Shown here in pieces: positions 61,620-64,000 of a DNA stretch of 64,000 bases. Under the pieces are notes generated by a model that worked only from the letters and a program-made list of their open reading frames with translations, had not been told where the DNA came from and did no database searches. The translations under genes and the position numbers were made by a program. Position 1 is the stretch's first letter; each line of letters begins with the position of its first letter. Source of the DNA: Burkholderia sp. GAS332 (lineage in GTDB: Bacteria; Pseudomonadota; Gammaproteobacteria; Burkholderiales; Burkholderiaceae); the NCBI GenBank assembly GCA_900142905.1, contig FSRV01000001.1, positions 744,001 to 808,000 on the forward strand, in the 5' to 3' direction.

Positions 61620-62066
61620 TCAGTGCAGCGACCCCTGGCCATGCCGCATCTTCGTGGCGAACTGGCTGGCGGCCTCATTCGGCATCGGACTCGCGTGAAT
61701 ATGCGCAATCCGCCATTCGCCGCGCTCGTGAACCATGACGTACGTGGTGAACACCATCGCGGGCGTCGCCTTCGGATCGGCCGGGCGGTGTGCTTCAGCA
61801 ATGGCGTAGACGACGGTGCCGAGGCTGTCGTAGACGCGAATATCGAGCGGTTCAATCGAAACACGCGCGGTTTCGAGCTGGATTTGCAAGCCGGCGCGAA
61901 TGTTGTCGAGGCCGTGCAGGTGGGAGCCGTCGGCACAGATGCAGCTCACGAACTCCTCGTCGATCCACAGGCCCATCAAGCTGTCGATATTCACCTCGGC
62001 GATGGCCTGGTAATAGGCGTTGAGCGTATCGGCGGCGGCTTCGAAGATATGGGCAAAACGTGGCAT
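61620..62066 (-). CDS. NTF2-like (SnoaL / DUF4440) protein
   Basis: 148 residues. The cone-shaped NTF2 fold is indicated by ADTLNAYYQAIAEVNIDSL, DEEFVSCICADGSHLHGLDN and the final GEWRIAHIHASPMP. This fold binds small hydrophobic molecules or acts as a decarboxylase or isomerase; the role here is unknown. It lies between the YheT-like and waaF genes on the same strand. Confidence 0.85.
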   Translation of the reverse strand: MPRFAHIFEAAADTLNAYYQAIAEVNIDSLMGLWIDEEFVSCICADGSHLHGLDNIRAGLQIQLETARVSIEPLDIRVYDSLGTVVYAIAEAHRPADPKATPAMVFTTYVMVHERGEWRIAHIHASPMPNEAASQFATKMRHGQGSLH

Positions 62067-62243
62067 GGCTCGTCAGTCTCTTGTGCGCGGCGCGCGGTTG
62101 CGGGGCAGCGGTCAGCGGGACAGTCCGGAGCACCGGACAATCGCACCCAAGCGCGAGAATGCCCGCGCCGCAAGGCGCAAACATGACGCGACGCGCTCAG
62201 GGGCGTGCGGTGTTGCGTGCAAGTATCAGTCGAATCAATCGGT

Positions 62244-63269
62244 TCAACGTTGCGCGAGCAACATGCCGCGCAAATCGCCGAATACCTGCTCCGCGCTCAG
62301 CTGCTTCAGGCAGTTCAGATGCCCGAGCGGACACTCGCGCTGAAAACAGGGACTGCATTCGAGATGAAGCCATTGTACCTTCGCAAGCTCGGACAAGGGC
62401 GGCGTGTGGCGCGGATCGGTCGAACCGTACACGGCCACCAGCGGCCGGCGCAGCGCGGCGGCCACATGCATCAGGCCGGAATCGTTGGTAACGACCGCAT
62501 TGGCTCGCGAGATCAGCGCGCAAGCCTCGCCCAGTGCGGTCTGGCCGCACAGGTTACGCACGTTCGGCGCCTTGTCGGCGATGGCCTGGGCAAGCGGCGC
62601 GTCTTTCGGCGAACCGAGCGCGACGATCTGCGTATACGGGAACGATTGGCCGACCATCTGAGCGAGCGCGGCGAAATGCTCAGGCGGCCAGCGTTTGGCC
62701 GGGCCGTACTCGGCACCCGGGCAGAACACCAGCAGCGGTACGCGCGTATCCAGATTGAAGCGCGCGGATACGCGCGAGGCTTCGTTCAGGTCCGCGTCGA
62801 GCCGCGGCATCGGCAGGTCGTCGGGGACCTTGGCGCCGGGTGTGTAGGCGAGGGCGGCGTACTGGCCGACCATCGGCGGGCGCTCGTCTTTGCGCGGATT
62901 CGCGTGACGCACGTTCAGCAAGCCGTAGCGGCTTTCGCCGGTGTAGCCGATGCGCAGCGGAATGCCCGCCATCCACGGAATCAGCGCTGACTTGAGCGAA
63001 TTCGGCAGGACATAGGCCGCGTCGTAGCCGACATCGCGCAAGTCGCTCGCCAGCTGCCAGCGGCGCAGCATCTGCAGCTTGCCGTGCGCGAGGTCGGTTG
63101 CGTAGACGTCGCGAATCTCGGGCATGCGTTCGAGCACGGGCGCGACCCATGAGGGCGCGACCGCGTCGATCACGATGCGCGGATGCAATTTCACGAGGCG
63201 CGCAAACAGCGGCTGCGCCATCAATGCGTCACCGATCCAGTTCGGTGCGATAACCAACGCGCGACGCAT
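62244..63269 (-). CDS. waaF: ADP-heptose:LPS heptosyltransferase II
   Basis: A GT9-family glycosyltransferase that adds the second L-glycero-D-manno-heptose to the lipopolysaccharide inner core at the cytoplasmic face. It has 341 residues, like other WaaF. The opening MRRALVIAPNWIGDALMAQPL is the WaaF start motif. VFCPGAEYGPAKRWPPEHFAAL binds the donor, and NDSGLMHVAAALRRPLVAVYGSTDP is the GT9 C-terminal motif. In Burkholderia waaF sits with the zinc-finger gene and ilvE, as here. Confidence 0.96.
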   Translation of the reverse strand: MRRALVIAPNWIGDALMAQPLFARLVKLHPRIVIDAVAPSWVAPVLERMPEIRDVYATDLAHGKLQMLRRWQLASDLRDVGYDAAYVLPNSLKSALIPWMAGIPLRIGYTGESRYGLLNVRHANPRKDERPPMVGQYAALAYTPGAKVPDDLPMPRLDADLNEASRVSARFNLDTRVPLLVFCPGAEYGPAKRWPPEHFAALAQMVGQSFPYTQIVALGSPKDAPLAQAIADKAPNVRNLCGQTALGEACALISRANAVVTNDSGLMHVAAALRRPLVAVYGSTDPRHTPPLSELAKVQWLHLECSPCFQRECPLGHLNCLKQLSAEQVFGDLRGMLLAQR

Positions 63270-63533
63270 CAGAGTGAGTGTCCGGTATCGAAACGAAGCG
63301 CCGCGCGCGCCATGCGCGTGGCGTTCGATTGTGTCAAAGGGGAAAAGCCGCGAGCTTTGCGGTGCGGATCCGGCATGGCCGGCTCCGCCGCGGCTGCGGC
63401 TTGATTGCGAAGCGCTTGCCTGGCCACCCTCTGCTGCAAAAGCAAAGCCGGCCCGTCACATGACGAACCATGCAGCAGGCGCGCCGGCAAAGAGCGCCGC
63501 AAGCGATCAGCGCTCAGTGCGCAATGTTCAAGG

Positions 63534-63728
63534 TTAGTGGCCCTTGACCACTTCGCCGTCGCGCAGCTTGTAGCGGGTGCTGCAATACGGGCATTTCGCT
63601 TCGCCGTGCGTGACGTCGATAAAGACGCGCGGATGCGCGCTCCAGCGCGGCATGGCCGGATTCGGGCAGTACGCCGGCAGATCCTTTGCCGACAGTTCGA
63701 CCAGCGGCATTTCCTTGATTTCGCTCAT
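63534..63728 (-). CDS. Zinc-finger domain protein, zf-CHCC type (NDUFS6-like)
   Basis: 64 residues from ATG 63728 (MSEIKEMPLVELSAKDLP, GTCCCCATG upstream). The zinc ligands are Cys in AYCPNPAMP, His in WSAHPRVFID, and Cys-x-x-Cys in AKCPYCSTRYKL, the order of the zf-CHCC family. The frame is open to 63773. Members are small cytosolic proteins of unclear role, relatives of a mitochondrial complex I assembly factor. It lies between waaF and ilvE. Confidence 0.88.
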   Translation of the reverse strand: MSEIKEMPLVELSAKDLPAYCPNPAMPRWSAHPRVFIDVTHGEAKCPYCSTRYKLRDGEVVKGH

Positions 63729-63799
63729 GGGGACTTTCTCAATGTATGCAGGGTGCGTGCGTTGCGCCGGCAACAGGCCGAGGGCCGGCGCAGCGCGCG

Positions 63800-64000
63800 T
63801 TAAATCTTGGTCAGCCAGTGCGCGTACTTGTCGCTCTTGCCGTTGACGATATCGAAGAAGCCTGATTGCAGCTTCTCGGTGATCGGGCCGCGTGCGCCCG
63901 AGCCGATCGTCCGGTTGTCGAGTTCGCGGATCGGCGTGACTTCCGCGGCGGTACCGGTGAAGAATGCTTCGTCGCAGGTATAGACCTCATCACGCGTGAT
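63800..64000 (-). CDS. ilvE: Branched-chain-amino-acid aminotransferase, C-terminal part (cut by window edge)
   Basis: 66 C-terminal residues, stop at 63800-63802, continuing past the right edge. The visible part, [20 protein letters not shown] then [15 protein letters not shown] and [18 protein letters not shown], is the IlvE C-terminus, with the Thr in GTAAE and the TPI that bind the PLP phosphate. Catalyses the last step in leucine, isoleucine and valine synthesis. Confidence 0.95.
   Translation of the reverse strand: MTRDEVYTCDEAFFTGTAAEVTPIRELDNRTIGSGARGPITEKLQSGFFDIVNGKSDKYAHWLTKI

Overview
The window looks like a piece of the main chromosome of a Burkholderiaceae bacterium, most likely Paraburkholderia or a close Burkholderia relative. 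The reasons are the high GC content, Burkholderia-like protein sequences, and the gene order two-component system / recA / recX / DUF2889 / sucCD / terC / pilin / PglL-type ligase / moaC. This is inferred by recognition, not by a database search. Most of the window is ordinary chromosome: metabolism, transport, regulators and envelope functions.

Layout. 1-2260: a cut-off gene end, an MFS exporter and an XRE-cupin regulator. 2380-3720: an FMN riboswitch with a very large variable arm in front of ribB, then a terminator. 3726-11525: a HAD phosphatase, the glycerol genes glpD-glpK-glpF (all on the minus strand, with a 13-bp tandem array between glpD and glpK), a lipoprotein, a TetR regulator with a probable operator, and glpR. 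11855-19420: a gamma-glutamyltransferase-family enzyme, an MHS transporter, a ferritin-like protein, a flavin split-barrel protein, an RhlE-type helicase and a hemolysin-III protein. 19480-23850: two multiheme cytochromes c, copCD and two small proteins. 24100-27551: galactonate module (transporter, dgoD, divergent GntR regulator whose N-terminus looks frameshifted). 27580-31069: an FeS/flavin oxidoreductase plus a DHA2 efflux pump under a divergent MarR gene with a clear operator. 31309-38859: secreted hydrolases, namely an S33-type lipoprotein and then, after a LysR gene, a phosphodiesterase-LamG lipoprotein, a small lipoprotein and a Tat phospholipase C.

39491-44027 is the most unusual part. 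An intact tRNA-Met(CAU) gene on the minus strand carries an island of about 4.4 kb at its 3' end. The island is bounded by 66-bp direct repeats with one mismatch. Each repeat contains the last 17 nt of the tRNA and its terminator. Inside are a three-gene envelope operon (CAP-domain lipoprotein, secreted protein, small membrane protein), a small ORF and an AraC regulator facing away from the operon, but no integrase.

44115-64000: an MHS transporter with a large inserted domain, a TctDE-like two-component system, recA with a LexA box, recX with a long serine-rich extension, sucCD, terC, a type IV pilin with an Ala/Pro/Ser-rich tail next to a PglL-like O-oligosaccharyltransferase, moaC, a BepA-like protease, a YheT-type hydrolase, waaF, a zinc-finger protein and the 3' end of ilvE.

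Three simple-repeat arrays (13 bp after glpD, 12 bp after the pilin gene, 6 bp after the pglL-like gene) lie directly at or near gene ends. The first two run over the stop codon of the preceding gene.
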